DNA of 64,000 bases from DAOQVR01 sp035341665. Lineage in GTDB: Bacteria; Chloroflexota; Anaerolineae; JAAYZQ01. Below, piece by piece: positions 1 through 8,704 of this stretch. The notes beneath the pieces are model-generated. The model had not been told where the DNA came from, did not search any database, and saw only the letters and a program-made list of their open reading frames with translations. The translations under genes were made by a program, and so were the position numbers. Each line of letters opens with the position of its first letter. Position 1 is the first letter of the stretch. The DNA is taken from assembly GCA_035341665.1 (NCBI GenBank), contig DAOQVR010000004.1, positions 124,001 to 188,000 on the forward strand. Direction: 5' to 3'.

Positions 1-381
1 CCCCGGGTGCCCATGGACTTGGCGCTCATCGTCCACTCTCTGGTTAACGTGGTCGACAACGCGCTCAAGTATTCGCCGCCCGCCTCGCCGATCCGCATCC
101 GCGCGCGCGCCGGCGCATCGGAGATTTCCATCGAGGTCGCCGACCGGGGCAGCGGCATTCCCGAAGAGGAGCTTGGGCGGGTCTTTGAAGGATTTCATCG
201 CGTGCAGCGGCTGGAGGGGGTAGGAGGCACGGGACTTGGGCTCGCAATTGCCAGAGGGCTCGTCGAGGCACACGGCGGTCGGATCTGGGCGGAAAACAGG
301 GCGGGCGGCGGCACCGCCATCACTCTTGCCCTGCCGCTGGTTGCTCCCACAGGGCCGGCTTCCATGCCCGCCAAGCCGTAG
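1..381 (+). CDS. kdpD: KdpD-like sensor histidine kinase, C-terminal part
   Basis: Only the ATPase end is in the window; the reading frame is open to base 1. Visible motifs are the N box (VVDNALKYSP), the G1 box (DRGSGIP) and the G2 box (GTGLGLAI), in the order found in HATPase_c domains. KdpD is a membrane kinase that senses low potassium or turgor and phosphorylates KdpE. The assignment to KdpD rather than another kinase rests on the sequence flavour just before the N box and on the KdpE-like gene 39 bases downstream in the same direction. The C-terminus carries a short proline- and alanine-rich tail. Confidence 0.8.
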   Translation, partial: PRVPMDLALIVHSLVNVVDNALKYSPPASPIRIRARAGASEISIEVADRGSGIPEEELGRVFEGFHRVQRLEGVGGTGLGLAIARGLVEAHGGRIWAENRAGGGTAITLALPLVAPTGPASMPAKP

Positions 382-420
382 AGCACCTTCCCATTTCTGC
401 TGGCCGCTGCCGGAGGAGCG

Positions 421-1110
421 ATGACAGAGAGCACGCCAAGTGTGCTGGTGGTCGACGACGAGCGGGCCATCCGGCACTTCCTGCGCACAACGCTGACCGC
501 ACATGGCTACAGGGTGTGCGAGGCGGCGACGGGCCGAGAAGCGATCGAGGCGGCCGCCGCCCAGCAGCCCGACCTCGTCATCCTCGACCTCGGGCTGCCC
601 GACATGGACGGGCTGGAAGTGGCACGCAAGCTGCGCGAGTGGACCCAGACCCCGATTCTCGTCCTCTCCGTGCGCGAGGACGAAGCATCCAAGGTAGCTG
701 CGCTGGACCTCGGTGCGGACGACTACCTGACCAAGCCCTTTGGCAACGCCGAGCTGATGGCGCGCATCCGGGTCGCGCTGCGCCACGCCGAGCGGCCGGC
801 CGGCGAGCCTCTGTTCGAGGTCGGCGACCTGCGGGTTGACCGCGCACGGCGACTGGTGACCAAAAGTGGGAGCCCGGTCGTGCTCACGCCAACCGAGTAT
901 GAACTGCTGAAGGTGCTGGTGCAGCACGCTGGCAGGGTGCTGACGCACCGCCAACTCCTGCACCTGGTGTGGGGAGAGGACCACGAGAGGGAAACGCATC
1001 TCTTGCAGGTCAACATCGCGAACCTGCGCCACAAGATTGAGCCTCAGGCCTCGCGCCCGCGGTATATCATCACCGAGGTGGGGGTTGGGTACCGGCTGCG
1101 CGAGGAGTAG
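421..1110 (+). CDS. kdpE: KdpE-like response regulator, OmpR family
   Basis: 229 aa. The receiver domain fills about residues 7-120, with the acidic pair D12/D13, the likely phosphoacceptor D56 (VILDLGLPD) and the conserved K105 (DYLTKPF). A winged-helix DNA-binding domain follows (residues about 130-225, with the LTPTEYELLKVL and VGVGYRL signatures). KdpE activates the high-affinity potassium ATPase operon kdpFABC in other bacteria; that operon is not in this window. The ATG start is the first in frame and follows a GGAGGAGCG-type ribosome site. It is co-directional with the kinase fragment, so the two form a usual two-component pair. Confidence 0.88.
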   Translation: MTESTPSVLVVDDERAIRHFLRTTLTAHGYRVCEAATGREAIEAAAAQQPDLVILDLGLPDMDGLEVARKLREWTQTPILVLSVREDEASKVAALDLGADDYLTKPFGNAELMARIRVALRHAERPAGEPLFEVGDLRVDRARRLVTKSGSPVVLTPTEYELLKVLVQHAGRVLTHRQLLHLVWGEDHERETHLLQVNIANLRHKIEPQASRPRYIITEVGVGYRLREE

Positions 1111-1168
1111 GCACGGGCGCCAAACGTCTCGGTAGAGTCGATCTCTCGAACAAGAAAGGAGAGTACCA

Positions 1169-1810
1169 GTGATCCAGCAGTACCAATCCATCCTAGACGC
1201 CATTGTGGACGGTGATGACATCGTCGCCCCACAGTGCGTCCAATCCGCCCTGGATGCAGGCTTGCCGCCACTCGAAATCCTGCACGCGGGCGTTGTGGCC
1301 GGCATTGCCCGCACGGGCGAGCTCTGGGCGGCGAACCGCTACTTCCTGCCCGATGTCATCCTCTCGGTGGAAGCGTTCAAGGCCGCAATGGCGCCCCTCC
1401 AGCCCCGCCTCGAGGCCGTCTCAGGCGGTGGAGCGGGCAGAACCTTCGTACTTGGAGTAGTCCACGGCGACGTTCACGACCTGGGCAAGAGCCTCGTGGC
1501 AGCCATGCTGCAGGCCTCTGGATTTCGAGTTGTCGACCTGGGCATCAACGTGCCGGCCGAGCAGTTCCTCGCCGCGGTGCACGAGCACCGACCGGCCATC
1601 CTCGGCCTGGGCGCCTACATGACGACCACCATGCTCCAGATGCGTGACGTGATCTCCGAACTGGAGCGACAGGGGCTGCGAGAGAGCCTGCGAGTGATGG
1701 TGGGCGGCGTGCCCACCAGCCAGGAGTTTGCCGAAGAGATCGGCGCCGACGCCTGGGGCCGCGACGCACTGGACGCCGCGCAAAAGGCGCTCCAGTTGGT
1801 GGGAGGGTAA
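1169..1810 (+). CDS. Methyltransferase cognate corrinoid protein (MtbC/MttC-like)
   Basis: 213 aa. The N-terminal helical cap (residues about 1-85) is followed by a B12-binding Rossmann domain with the base-off motif DxHxxG at D101, H103 and G106 (GDVHDLGKS), where the His replaces the lower ligand of cobalt. Such proteins carry a methyl group on cob(III)alamin between two methyltransferases. A GTG start is used, preceded by AAGGAGAG. The gene ends 4 bases before the methyltransferase start, so they are almost certainly translated together. The methyl donor cannot be told from sequence, and no reductive activase (RamA-like) is seen nearby. Confidence 0.88.
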   Translation: MIQQYQSILDAIVDGDDIVAPQCVQSALDAGLPPLEILHAGVVAGIARTGELWAANRYFLPDVILSVEAFKAAMAPLQPRLEAVSGGGAGRTFVLGVVHGDVHDLGKSLVAAMLQASGFRVVDLGINVPAEQFLAAVHEHRPAILGLGAYMTTTMLQMRDVISELERQGLRESLRVMVGGVPTSQEFAEEIGADAWGRDALDAAQKALQLVGG

Positions 1811-1814
1811 AAGG

Positions 1815-3089
1815 ATGGCCGGCATGCTCTCTGCAATCCACCCCATCCTGTGGGGCAACGGCCTGCGCATCGGCAAGCTGGACGGCCAGGGGCGCTTCCT
1901 GGCGACCATGATGGGTACCCACGCCGACATGGTCCCCTTCCAGGGGCCGCAGTGCCACGACCACGCCATGACCGTCGCCCGCGTCCCGGCGCGCAAGTAC
2001 TACTGGGACGCAGAGCTTCTGGTGGACACACAGATTGCCGTCGAGCACTGGTACGGCTTTGACACGCTGACCATCGTCCCCGACGCCTACAATTTCGAGG
2101 TCGAGGCTCTGGGTGCCAAGTTCATCTATAGTGACGACGCCATGCCGACGGTCGATACCACCGACCCGCTCATCAAGAGCCCGGCCGACCTGGACCGAAT
2201 CGGCTCGCTCGACCCGGCCAGGGGGCGTATTCCCATGGGCGTCGAGACGGCGCGGCTGATCTGCACCAAGGCCTCCGGCATCCTGGCGGCCGGCTTCTTC
2301 TGCTCCCCGTGGAGCCTGCTCTGCCAAGCAATGAGCTACCCAAAGGCCATCCGTGCGATGAAACGCGACCCTGCCTACATGCAGGAGCTGTTCGATTGGG
2401 CCGAGAACGACGTCATCTTCCCCTACCTCAAAGCCCAGCGCGCGGCGGGCGTCAAGCAGTCCTTCGGCGCCGATGCCTGGGCCGCCTTCCCCAACCTGAC
2501 GCCGGCGCTGATCGAGGAGTGGATTATCCCGTCGGTCGTGCGTCTGCGCCAGAGGGCCAAGGCGGAGTTGGGCATGTCCGCCTCCGCCGGCGGGGCTGCC
2601 GGCGACTACTGCGAGGAGGATCCCGCCCGCTTTGACAAGAAGATCGCGTTCGACTGCTGGCGGGCGGCAGGCAAGGTCGGGTTCATCAACATGGCCTTTT
2701 CGGCGATGGGCCGCACCCAGCTGTGGGACATGCGCTGGTTACAGGAGTTTGCCGTGCAGGAGGGCGGTCGCCGAAAGCTCCCAATCATGGCCTCGCTCAA
2801 CGGGCGATTCGTGCGCGACTCAGCGCCCGAACAAATCGTGGCCAAAATCCGCGAGTGGATCGAGATCATGGGCCGCGACGGCCGGCTGATCATTTTCATC
2901 GGCAACGTCCCTGCCGACACGCCGCCGGCGAACGTACACACGGCCGTGCATGCCGTGCACACGCTCGGCCGCTACCCGATAGCCGCCAACCTGGCCAAGA
3001 TCCAGATCGACGTGCCCAGGTTCGTTCCCTTTGACGAGTGGCTCAAGGGCCGGCCAGAGGAGGAGACGATCCTCCGCGCCCGGGGTTAG
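1815..3089 (+). CDS. UroD-family cobalamin methyltransferase (MtaA/CmuA-like)
   Basis: 424 aa from ATG 1815, which follows a GGGAGGG site overlapping the end of the corrinoid gene; an ATG 87 bases further upstream lies inside that gene and lacks a site. The protein has the uroporphyrinogen-decarboxylase-type barrel, including the late GNVPADTPPANV segment that matches the 'GTP...N' region of the family. In corrinoid systems this fold moves methyl groups between a corrinoid protein and a thiol or tetrahydrofolate. True heme-pathway HemE is less likely because of the corrinoid neighbour. I could not place the zinc-binding His-x-Cys motif with certainty, so the substrate stays open. Confidence 0.82.
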   Translation: MAGMLSAIHPILWGNGLRIGKLDGQGRFLATMMGTHADMVPFQGPQCHDHAMTVARVPARKYYWDAELLVDTQIAVEHWYGFDTLTIVPDAYNFEVEALGAKFIYSDDAMPTVDTTDPLIKSPADLDRIGSLDPARGRIPMGVETARLICTKASGILAAGFFCSPWSLLCQAMSYPKAIRAMKRDPAYMQELFDWAENDVIFPYLKAQRAAGVKQSFGADAWAAFPNLTPALIEEWIIPSVVRLRQRAKAELGMSASAGGAAGDYCEEDPARFDKKIAFDCWRAAGKVGFINMAFSAMGRTQLWDMRWLQEFAVQEGGRRKLPIMASLNGRFVRDSAPEQIVAKIREWIEIMGRDGRLIIFIGNVPADTPPANVHTAVHAVHTLGRYPIAANLAKIQIDVPRFVPFDEWLKGRPEEETILRARG

Positions 3090-3107
3090 CTCCTCGGGCT
3101 GTCGCCG

Positions 3108-3140
3108 AGACCTGACAGGTCGCGAGAACCTGTCAGGTCT
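3108..3140. repeat. 33-bp palindromic element, copy 1
   Basis: Two perfect 13-base arms (3108-3120 and 3128-3140) separated by 7 bases; the arms begin AGACCTGACAGGT. It lies between two convergent genes and could act as a terminator for both. Related elements occur at 19636-19668 and 34616-34647. Confidence 0.85.
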
Positions 3141-3165
3141 ATCGGCGGGCCGCCACTCCCACCGA

Positions 3166-4398
3166 CTATGGGCTCCGCCCTAAGCGCACCCCCCCCTGCC
3201 TGCGCGTCCTAGATGCCAGCAGGAAGAACGCCAAAAGGGCAGCATACACCGCCAGAAGCCCGACGGGAACGACTTCGAGCGAGATTCGACGCGCCAGCAC
3301 GCCCATCAGGCCGGGGATGACCGCGGCCCCCAGCCCTGTAGCGGCCATCTGCATACCGATCGCGTTCGCTGCGTGGCGGTCGCCCACCCGCGCCCGGGTG
3401 CCCGACATCATCGCCGGGAAGATGGGTGCCATTGCCAGGCCGATCACGCCCACTGCCACCACGTTGGCGGTCTGCGTGGGGTTCCAGATCAACAGGCCGG
3501 CGCCCAGCAGCGCTCCTGCCAGACCGCCCAGTACGAGTTTGTGACCCCCTAGCCGCCTGGCAAACAAGCCCGCCACGATGCGGCCAACGGTGAAGGTGAA
3601 CCAGTAACTGCCTGCAAAGAACCCGGCAAGCGTCTGGTCCACTCCGCGTGACTCGGTCAGCAGCGTATATGTCCAAGTACCCAGCGTGCCTTCCGTGCCG
3701 ACATACAGGAAAAAGAGCGCCGCGCTCAGCCACACCGGCAGATGGCGCAGCGTATCTCCCACCGGCGTCCGGTAATCCGTCAGCCGTGTCTGCTCCTCAC
3801 CACCCGCCGCCCCGCCGCTCCGGCGCCACATAGGCAGGGTAAGCACGAAGCACGCCGCCAGCACAATCTGAAAGCCACCCACCACCCAGTACCCGAACCG
3901 CCACGTACGTAGGGCGGTCAGCCCGAAGGTCATGATGAGCGGCCCGGTGGTGGTTCCCACACCCCAGCTGGCATGCAGCCATTGCATCAGCCCTTCGCCA
4001 AAGTGGGCTGCCGCGTAGGTGTTCAGGCCGGCGTCGATCGCGCCCGCCCCGGTTCCGGAAAAGACGCCCAGAAGGATCATCATCCACCACTGCGGCACGA
4101 CGGTGTAGCCGATCAGCGCGAGCCCGGTGAGGAGGCAGCTGGAGGCCAGCAGGAGGCCGACACCGGCCCGCGCCAGCAAGTACCCGCTGAGGAAGCTCGA
4201 TGTCATGTAGCCGGCGACGGTCGCCGCGAGGAAAACGCCGATCGCATCCAGCGGGATTGAGAAGCCGGAGCGGATCGAGGGCCAACCGACGCCGAGAAGC
4301 CCGTCTGGCAGCCCGAGCGCAACAAAGGCCACAAATGCGAGGAGGACGAGCCCCAGCCTCGGCAATCGCCTCAGTCTTGTCCTGGTCTTCTCGAGCAT
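3166..4398 (-). CDS. MFS transporter
   Basis: 410 aa from ATG 4398. About 12 hydrophobic segments alternate with short loops, with the GLPDGLLGVGWP opening typical of the YbjJ / fucose-permease-like branch of the major facilitator superfamily. An in-frame upstream ATG at 4524 would add 42 low-complexity residues, but a promoter overlaps that point, so 4398 is preferred. The substrate cannot be deduced. The gene converges on the corrinoid methyltransferase pair with the palindrome between them, so a shared role is possible but not shown. Confidence 0.82.
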   Translation of the reverse strand: MLEKTRTRLRRLPRLGLVLLAFVAFVALGLPDGLLGVGWPSIRSGFSIPLDAIGVFLAATVAGYMTSSFLSGYLLARAGVGLLLASSCLLTGLALIGYTVVPQWWMMILLGVFSGTGAGAIDAGLNTYAAAHFGEGLMQWLHASWGVGTTTGPLIMTFGLTALRTWRFGYWVVGGFQIVLAACFVLTLPMWRRSGGAAGGEEQTRLTDYRTPVGDTLRHLPVWLSAALFFLYVGTEGTLGTWTYTLLTESRGVDQTLAGFFAGSYWFTFTVGRIVAGLFARRLGGHKLVLGGLAGALLGAGLLIWNPTQTANVVAVGVIGLAMAPIFPAMMSGTRARVGDRHAANAIGMQMAATGLGAAVIPGLMGVLARRISLEVVPVGLLAVYAALLAFFLLASRTRRQGGVRLGRSP

Positions 4399-4495
4399 GG
4401 TACGTTCGGCAAGTGGCCTCGCGCCGGACCGATGCCATGCGCAGCCGGCCGGCAGGCGCAGGTTCGCTCCTCTCTCAGCCAGCGGAGTGGCTGGC

Positions 4496-4524
4496 AGTGT
4501 ACTCCCAATTGGTGTACGGCGCAA
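4496..4524 (-). promoter_or_regulatory. Promoter of the MFS gene
   Basis: Read on the minus strand: TTGCGC (4519-4524), 17 bases, TACACT (4496-4501). Transcription would start near 4489, leaving a leader of about 90 bases before ATG 4398. Confidence 0.55.
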
Positions 4525-4554
4525 GGCCGTAGAGAATGGAGAGCGCAGCCACGC

Positions 4555-5124
4555 CTAGGTCTCGTCCTCCAGCCTCTCCAGCAGCCGACGCCGGTAGGTC
4601 TCGTCCCGGCCGGCAAGCTCTGGGGATACGATGGCGCCCTCCTCCAGGAAGTGCCGCTTGCCACGGCCGCGGGCCCGTCCCGCCGCCGTGTGCATGTCGA
4701 GCGCATAGTCCGGGATCACCGGCCGCAGCCCATCCGCCTCTACGGCCAGCTTCAGCCAGCTCAGCAGCTCGTCACTGCCGCGATCCTTGGCACAGCAGCA
4801 GAGGAAGCGCACCGCGTGTAGGGCCATCAGCGCCCGGTCACCCGCACCCGGCTCCAGCTCAAGGTGCATCTCGAAGAGCGCCCGCACCAGCACCGGCGCC
4901 TCCGGCTGCCCAAGCCCGACATCCTCCACACTGATGACTTGCAGCCTCTGCCAGAGCTGGGCCTCCAGGACCGCGCCTGTCGTCACCATCTCGTAGGCAA
5001 GCAGAGCCGCGCTCTCGGTATGGCCACGCCGGATCTCCTTCTGGAGCGCAGACACCACCTCGTCTACCAACAGCCCGTGACGGGTCACGTGCGCGCACGC
5101 CACCGGTCGATTCTCCTCTGCCAT
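4555..5124 (-). CDS. Stand-alone RarA/MgsA C-terminal-domain-like protein
   Basis: 189 aa from ATG 5124, preceded by GGAGGTGGAG; the longer frame to 5292 overlaps mgtE and is rejected. The sequence resembles the helical C-terminal region of the RarA/MgsA/WRNIP1 replication-associated AAA+ proteins: an opening VDEVVSALQKEIRRG block, then an ISVEDVGL segment in place of the family's 'ASEDIGLADP', then a cysteine-bearing helix. The AAA+ ATPase half is missing altogether, so this is a separate protein and not an ATPase. It starts 15 bases after the mgtE stop and is likely cotranscribed with it. Function is unknown; the match is by eye. Confidence 0.6.
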   Translation of the reverse strand: MAEENRPVACAHVTRHGLLVDEVVSALQKEIRRGHTESAALLAYEMVTTGAVLEAQLWQRLQVISVEDVGLGQPEAPVLVRALFEMHLELEPGAGDRALMALHAVRFLCCCAKDRGSDELLSWLKLAVEADGLRPVIPDYALDMHTAAGRARGRGKRHFLEEGAIVSPELAGRDETYRRRLLERLEDET

Positions 5125-5138
5125 CTCCACCTCCTGCG

Positions 5139-6488
5139 TCACAGCCCCAGAAATAGCGTGGCGATAGTAAGATAGATGAAGAGCCCGGTCGCGTCGACCA
5201 AGGTGGACATCACCGGGCCGGACACGACTGCCGGGTCGATCTTGAGCCGGCTCGCCAGCAAGGGGAGCAGCGACCCGAGGCCGTTGGCCCACATCACAAT
5301 GACAAAGATGGCCACAGCCACCGCGAGGGCGAGGTCTTGACCTGAGCCCCAGGTGAGCGCACGCAGGTAGGCCACCACCGCCATCGCCGCGCCCAGCAGG
5401 AGCCCTATCACGAGTTCGTGGCGCAGCGCGCGCAGTGCATCCTTGAGCTCCACCTCTCCGACTCCCAGTGCGCGGATGATCGTCGAAGTAGTCTGGGTAC
5501 CTGCGTTTCCTCCCGTGCCGATCAGCAGCGGCACAAAGAAGGCAAGGGCCACGACGGCCTCCAGCTGGGCCTCAAAGTGCCTCAGCACACTGCCGGTCAG
5601 ACTGCCGGTTACGAAGAGAAGCAGGAGCCAGCCGGCACGCTTGCCAAAGACCGAAAAGGGCGACGTGTCCAGGTAAGGCCGATCGAGAGGCTGCGCGCCG
5701 CCCAAGCGCTGGATGTCCTCAGTGGCCTCGTCCACGAGCACGTCGACCACGTCGTCCACCGTCACAACGCCCAGCAGCCTGCCGTCGGCATCGACCACCG
5801 GCAGCGCCAGCAAGTCGTAGCGCGAGATAAGGCGCGCACACTCTTCCTGGTCGGCACCGACCCGGACAGAGATAACGGCAGTGTCCATGATCTCTTCTAG
5901 GCGCTTGGTGGGGTCTGCCACCACGAGCGCGCGCAAGCTCACGACGCCAACCAGGACGCCCTCACGGTCCACGACAAAGAGGTAATAGACCTCCTCGGCG
6001 TCGGGCTGCCAGAGGCGGATGGCCTCGATCGCTTCTCTGGCCGTCATGCGGCGGCGCAGCGCAAGGAACTCGGAAGTCATCAGGCCGCCGGCACTGTCGT
6101 CAGTGTGCATCAGCAGCGGGCGGACGTCCTCGGGGTCCTCCATGGCAGACAGCACGGCCTCAGCCTGCGCGGGCGCGATGTCGCCCAGGAGGTCGGCGGC
6201 CTCGTCCGACTCCATCTCATCGACGATGCGGATGAGGGCTTCATGGGGCAGTGCATCAGCCAGGTCGGCTGCATCCTGGTTCTCCATCTTCTCCAGGATG
6301 TCGGCCGAGTCCGCCGGGTCCAGGTTGGGCAGCAGCGTCACCTGGTCCTCGTCGTCCAGCTCGGACACAACGTCCGCCTGGTCCTCGGGCTGAAGGGCTT
6401 CGATGACCCGCCGTGCGTCGGCCAAGTCGTCGCGCTCCAGCGCAGCGCGTAGCCGCGCCAGGGCCTCGTCCAGGTTGAGGGTATCCAT
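5139..6488 (-). CDS. mgtE: Magnesium channel/transporter MgtE
   Basis: 449 aa. Domains in order: MgtE N-terminal helical superhelix (about 1-130), two CBS domains (about 135-255), a connecting helix and five membrane helices. The pore signature TLVDATG near the end holds the Asp that binds magnesium in the solved Thermus protein, and FFVPLLIGTGGNAGTQ is the typical TM segment. The acidic N-terminal and CBS regions act as an internal magnesium sensor that closes the channel. The ATG has a GGAGGT site 5 bases upstream. The gene has its own strong promoter and a leader of about 200 bases with alternative hairpins, described separately. Confidence 0.96.
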   Translation of the reverse strand: MDTLNLDEALARLRAALERDDLADARRVIEALQPEDQADVVSELDDEDQVTLLPNLDPADSADILEKMENQDAADLADALPHEALIRIVDEMESDEAADLLGDIAPAQAEAVLSAMEDPEDVRPLLMHTDDSAGGLMTSEFLALRRRMTAREAIEAIRLWQPDAEEVYYLFVVDREGVLVGVVSLRALVVADPTKRLEEIMDTAVISVRVGADQEECARLISRYDLLALPVVDADGRLLGVVTVDDVVDVLVDEATEDIQRLGGAQPLDRPYLDTSPFSVFGKRAGWLLLLFVTGSLTGSVLRHFEAQLEAVVALAFFVPLLIGTGGNAGTQTTSTIIRALGVGEVELKDALRALRHELVIGLLLGAAMAVVAYLRALTWGSGQDLALAVAVAIFVIVMWANGLGSLLPLLASRLKIDPAVVSGPVMSTLVDATGLFIYLTIATLFLGL

Positions 6489-6697
6489 GCGTCACCTCCG
6501 GGAAAGGCCCCCGGAGGCGGCGCGCAACACTGCCTTCCGGGGGGCTAAGCTGTTCGGTTGGCAGGCAACGAACGGGACGTCTGCCCCCTGGTACGCCAGG
6601 GCGTCCCGTCCTCAGGCTCTACATCCATTCCTTCTCTGTTTCTGGACCGCGCGGTGTCCCGGAGAGGACCGGGCACGGCGCGGTCCTGCTGCCCGCC
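6489..6697 (-). promoter_or_regulatory. Structured 5' leader of mgtE with a sequestered ribosome site
   Basis: About 200 transcribed bases hold three strong stems: 6644-6686, 6572-6609 and 6506-6546. A fourth, perfect 8-bp stem pairs 6510-6517 with 6495-6502, which covers the GGAGGT ribosome site. It uses bases also needed by the 6506-6546 stem, so the two cannot form together. This is the layout of a translational switch. mgtE genes are classic targets of the M-box magnesium riboswitch, but I could not match the M-box consensus here. The ligand, if any, is unknown. Confidence 0.55.
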
Positions 6698-6726
6698 ATT
6701 ATCCGCCCGTGCGGCATGGCTGTCAA
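6698..6726 (-). promoter_or_regulatory. mgtE promoter
   Basis: On the minus strand: perfect TTGACA (6721-6726), 17 bases, GATAAT (6698-6703). One of the best sigma-70-type promoters in the window. Confidence 0.8.
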
Positions 6727-6809
6727 GCCTGCGCAACCCGCGTGCCGCCCGCGCCAAGTGGGCCGCGCTCGGCCTCTCGCGTTCCACCTCTGAGCCCTTG
6801 TGAGCTCGT

Positions 6810-6838
6810 TTGACAGGACGCAGGGCGCGTGCTATACT
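6810..6838 (+). promoter_or_regulatory. Amidase promoter
   Basis: TTGACA (6810-6815), 17 bases, TATACT (6833-6838); start of transcription expected near 6845, about 72 bases before ATG 6917. It is divergent from the mgtE promoter, with about 85 bases between the two -35 boxes. Confidence 0.8.
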
Positions 6839-6916
6839 GGCCCTGGCAGCCCGCCCTGACCAGAGAGCGGGGGGTGTCGCACTCTGGCCGGGCAACGCCA
6901 AGAAGGAGAAGCTGGC

Positions 6917-8704
6917 ATGCCGGGTTACGACCTCGAGTCGCTTGAGCTGCCCAAGCTCGTGGGCCTGTCCCTACGTCTTTTTGCCGCCGCCCTCGGCCAC
7001 CGCGCCACACGCAGTCTCCTGCTGCCCAGCCTTCTGGCCCAGGGCGGCATCCACGTTCTTCGCGCGCAGCGCCCCGGCGTCGATCCCACCTTCTACCCGG
7101 GCACGTGCAAGCCCTCGGTGCTCTCGGAGGTCGGTGTTGGGCGGGAAGCGGGCACGCCGCCCCATCCACTCCTGACGCCTGCCGAGGTGGATGCTGCGGT
7201 ATCTAGCGTGCCCCTCTCCTCAGGGCACGCGCCGGCTGCCTCGGATGATAGCTCACCCAACGCGCCAGGCAAGGCAGACGCCAGTGACGCCGGGACAGGA
7301 CCCTATGTCACCATCCGCGACTATGCGGCAGCCTACGGCGCCGGGACGGCGACCCCGCTGGAGGTCGCCGGGCGCGTGATGGACGCCATCGCCGCGTCAG
7401 AGGCGACCACGCCCCCACTGCGGGCCATTGTCGCCACCGACCGGGAGGATGTGCTTGCACAGGCACGCGCCTCCGCCGAGCGGTACCGTGCCGGTCGTCC
7501 TCTGAGCCGGCTCGACGGCGTGCCCGTCGCCATCAAGGACGAGCTGGGCCAGGCGCCCTACCCGACCTTCGTGGGCACTTCGTTCTTGGGCAAGGAGCCC
7601 GCTGCCGATTCGTGCTGCGTCGCGCGGCTGCGGGCAGCCGGAGCGCTCCTCATCGGCAAGGCCAACATGTACGAGCTGGGACTCGACCCAAGCGGCTGCA
7701 ATCCCCACAATGGGACAGCACGCAACCCACACAACCCTGCACACGACCCGGGCGGAAGCTCGTCGGGCCCCGCTGCCGCGGTCGCGGCCGGCCTCTGCCC
7801 TGTCGCCCTGGGCTGCGATGGGGGCGGGTCGATCCGCGTGCCAGCCGCGCTGTGCGGCGTGGTCGGCCTCAAGCCCACCTTTGGGCGCGTCAGCGAGGCA
7901 GGCGTCTTTTCCCTGGCACCCAGTGTGGATGCCATCGGCCCCATTGGCGCCACCGTGGCCGACGTGGCCGTGGCCTACGGCCTAATCGCTGGCGCAGACC
8001 CTGCCGACTCGCGCTCCCTCGGCCAGCCCCCGGTCAAGTTGGACGGATGGAGCCAAGCGGACCTCCGAGGGCTGACCCTGGGCCTCTACGCACCTTGGTT
8101 CCGGCATGCGCAGCCGGCCGTCGTGGAGACCTGCGAGGCAATGGCGCGCAGCCTGGCCCAGGCAGGGGCAAAGATTGTCGAGATCGAGGTCCCGGGGTTG
8201 AACGCCATGCGCATCGCACACGTCGTGACGATCCTCTCCGAGATCTGGGCCAACTTGCAGGCGCATCGGGAGCATCTGGGTTCACTTGGGGCGCCGGCGC
8301 GCGTCACGCTGGCGCTGGCAGACGGCTTTCGGGCGGGCGACTACCTCCTGGCCCAACAGGTGCGCACACAGGCCATCGCCACCTTCGAGAAGGTGCTCGC
8401 CGAGGTAGACTGCATCATCACCCCCACGACGGCCATCACCGCGCCGCGAATTCCTGTGGGGGGCGACCCTGGGGGATGGTCCGACCTGGGCGCGACAACC
8501 GAAAAGATGCGCTTCGTCTTCTCGGCCAATCTGACCGGTCACCCGGCCATCAGCTTCCCGGCCGGCTACGATGCAGGCGGACTCCCGGTGGGCATGCAGG
8601 CTATCGGACGCTATTGGGACGAGTGTACTCTGCTGCGTGTTGCCTCCGCCGCCGAGCGCGGGGTCGTGCGCCGCCGTCCCAAGATCTTTTTCTCTCCGCT
8701 GTAG
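6917..8704 (+). CDS. Amidase-signature hydrolase with long N-terminal extension
   Basis: 595 aa, against about 450-500 for most of the family. The core from about residue 135 has the Ser-cisSer-Lys triad: Lys near 206 (GVPVAIKDE), the GGSSSGP loop near 277, and the nucleophile Ser near 302 (GGGSIRVPA). It hydrolyses amide bonds; the branch resembles bacterial and plant fatty-acid-amide-hydrolase-like enzymes more than GatA, and no gatB or gatC is nearby. The first 130 residues hold a hydrophobic segment and a low-complexity Ser/Ala/Asp linker that I do not recognise. AAGGAGAAG precedes the ATG. Confidence 0.85.
   Translation: MPGYDLESLELPKLVGLSLRLFAAALGHRATRSLLLPSLLAQGGIHVLRAQRPGVDPTFYPGTCKPSVLSEVGVGREAGTPPHPLLTPAEVDAAVSSVPLSSGHAPAASDDSSPNAPGKADASDAGTGPYVTIRDYAAAYGAGTATPLEVAGRVMDAIAASEATTPPLRAIVATDREDVLAQARASAERYRAGRPLSRLDGVPVAIKDELGQAPYPTFVGTSFLGKEPAADSCCVARLRAAGALLIGKANMYELGLDPSGCNPHNGTARNPHNPAHDPGGSSSGPAAAVAAGLCPVALGCDGGGSIRVPAALCGVVGLKPTFGRVSEAGVFSLAPSVDAIGPIGATVADVAVAYGLIAGADPADSRSLGQPPVKLDGWSQADLRGLTLGLYAPWFRHAQPAVVETCEAMARSLAQAGAKIVEIEVPGLNAMRIAHVVTILSEIWANLQAHREHLGSLGAPARVTLALADGFRAGDYLLAQQVRTQAIATFEKVLAEVDCIITPTTAITAPRIPVGGDPGGWSDLGATTEKMRFVFSANLTGHPAISFPAGYDAGGLPVGMQAIGRYWDECTLLRVASAAERGVVRRRPKIFFSPL

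Noticed and set aside
6489..6697. Confident M-box call in the mgtE leader
   Set aside because: The conserved blocks of the M-box were not matched by eye, so only a structured leader is claimed.
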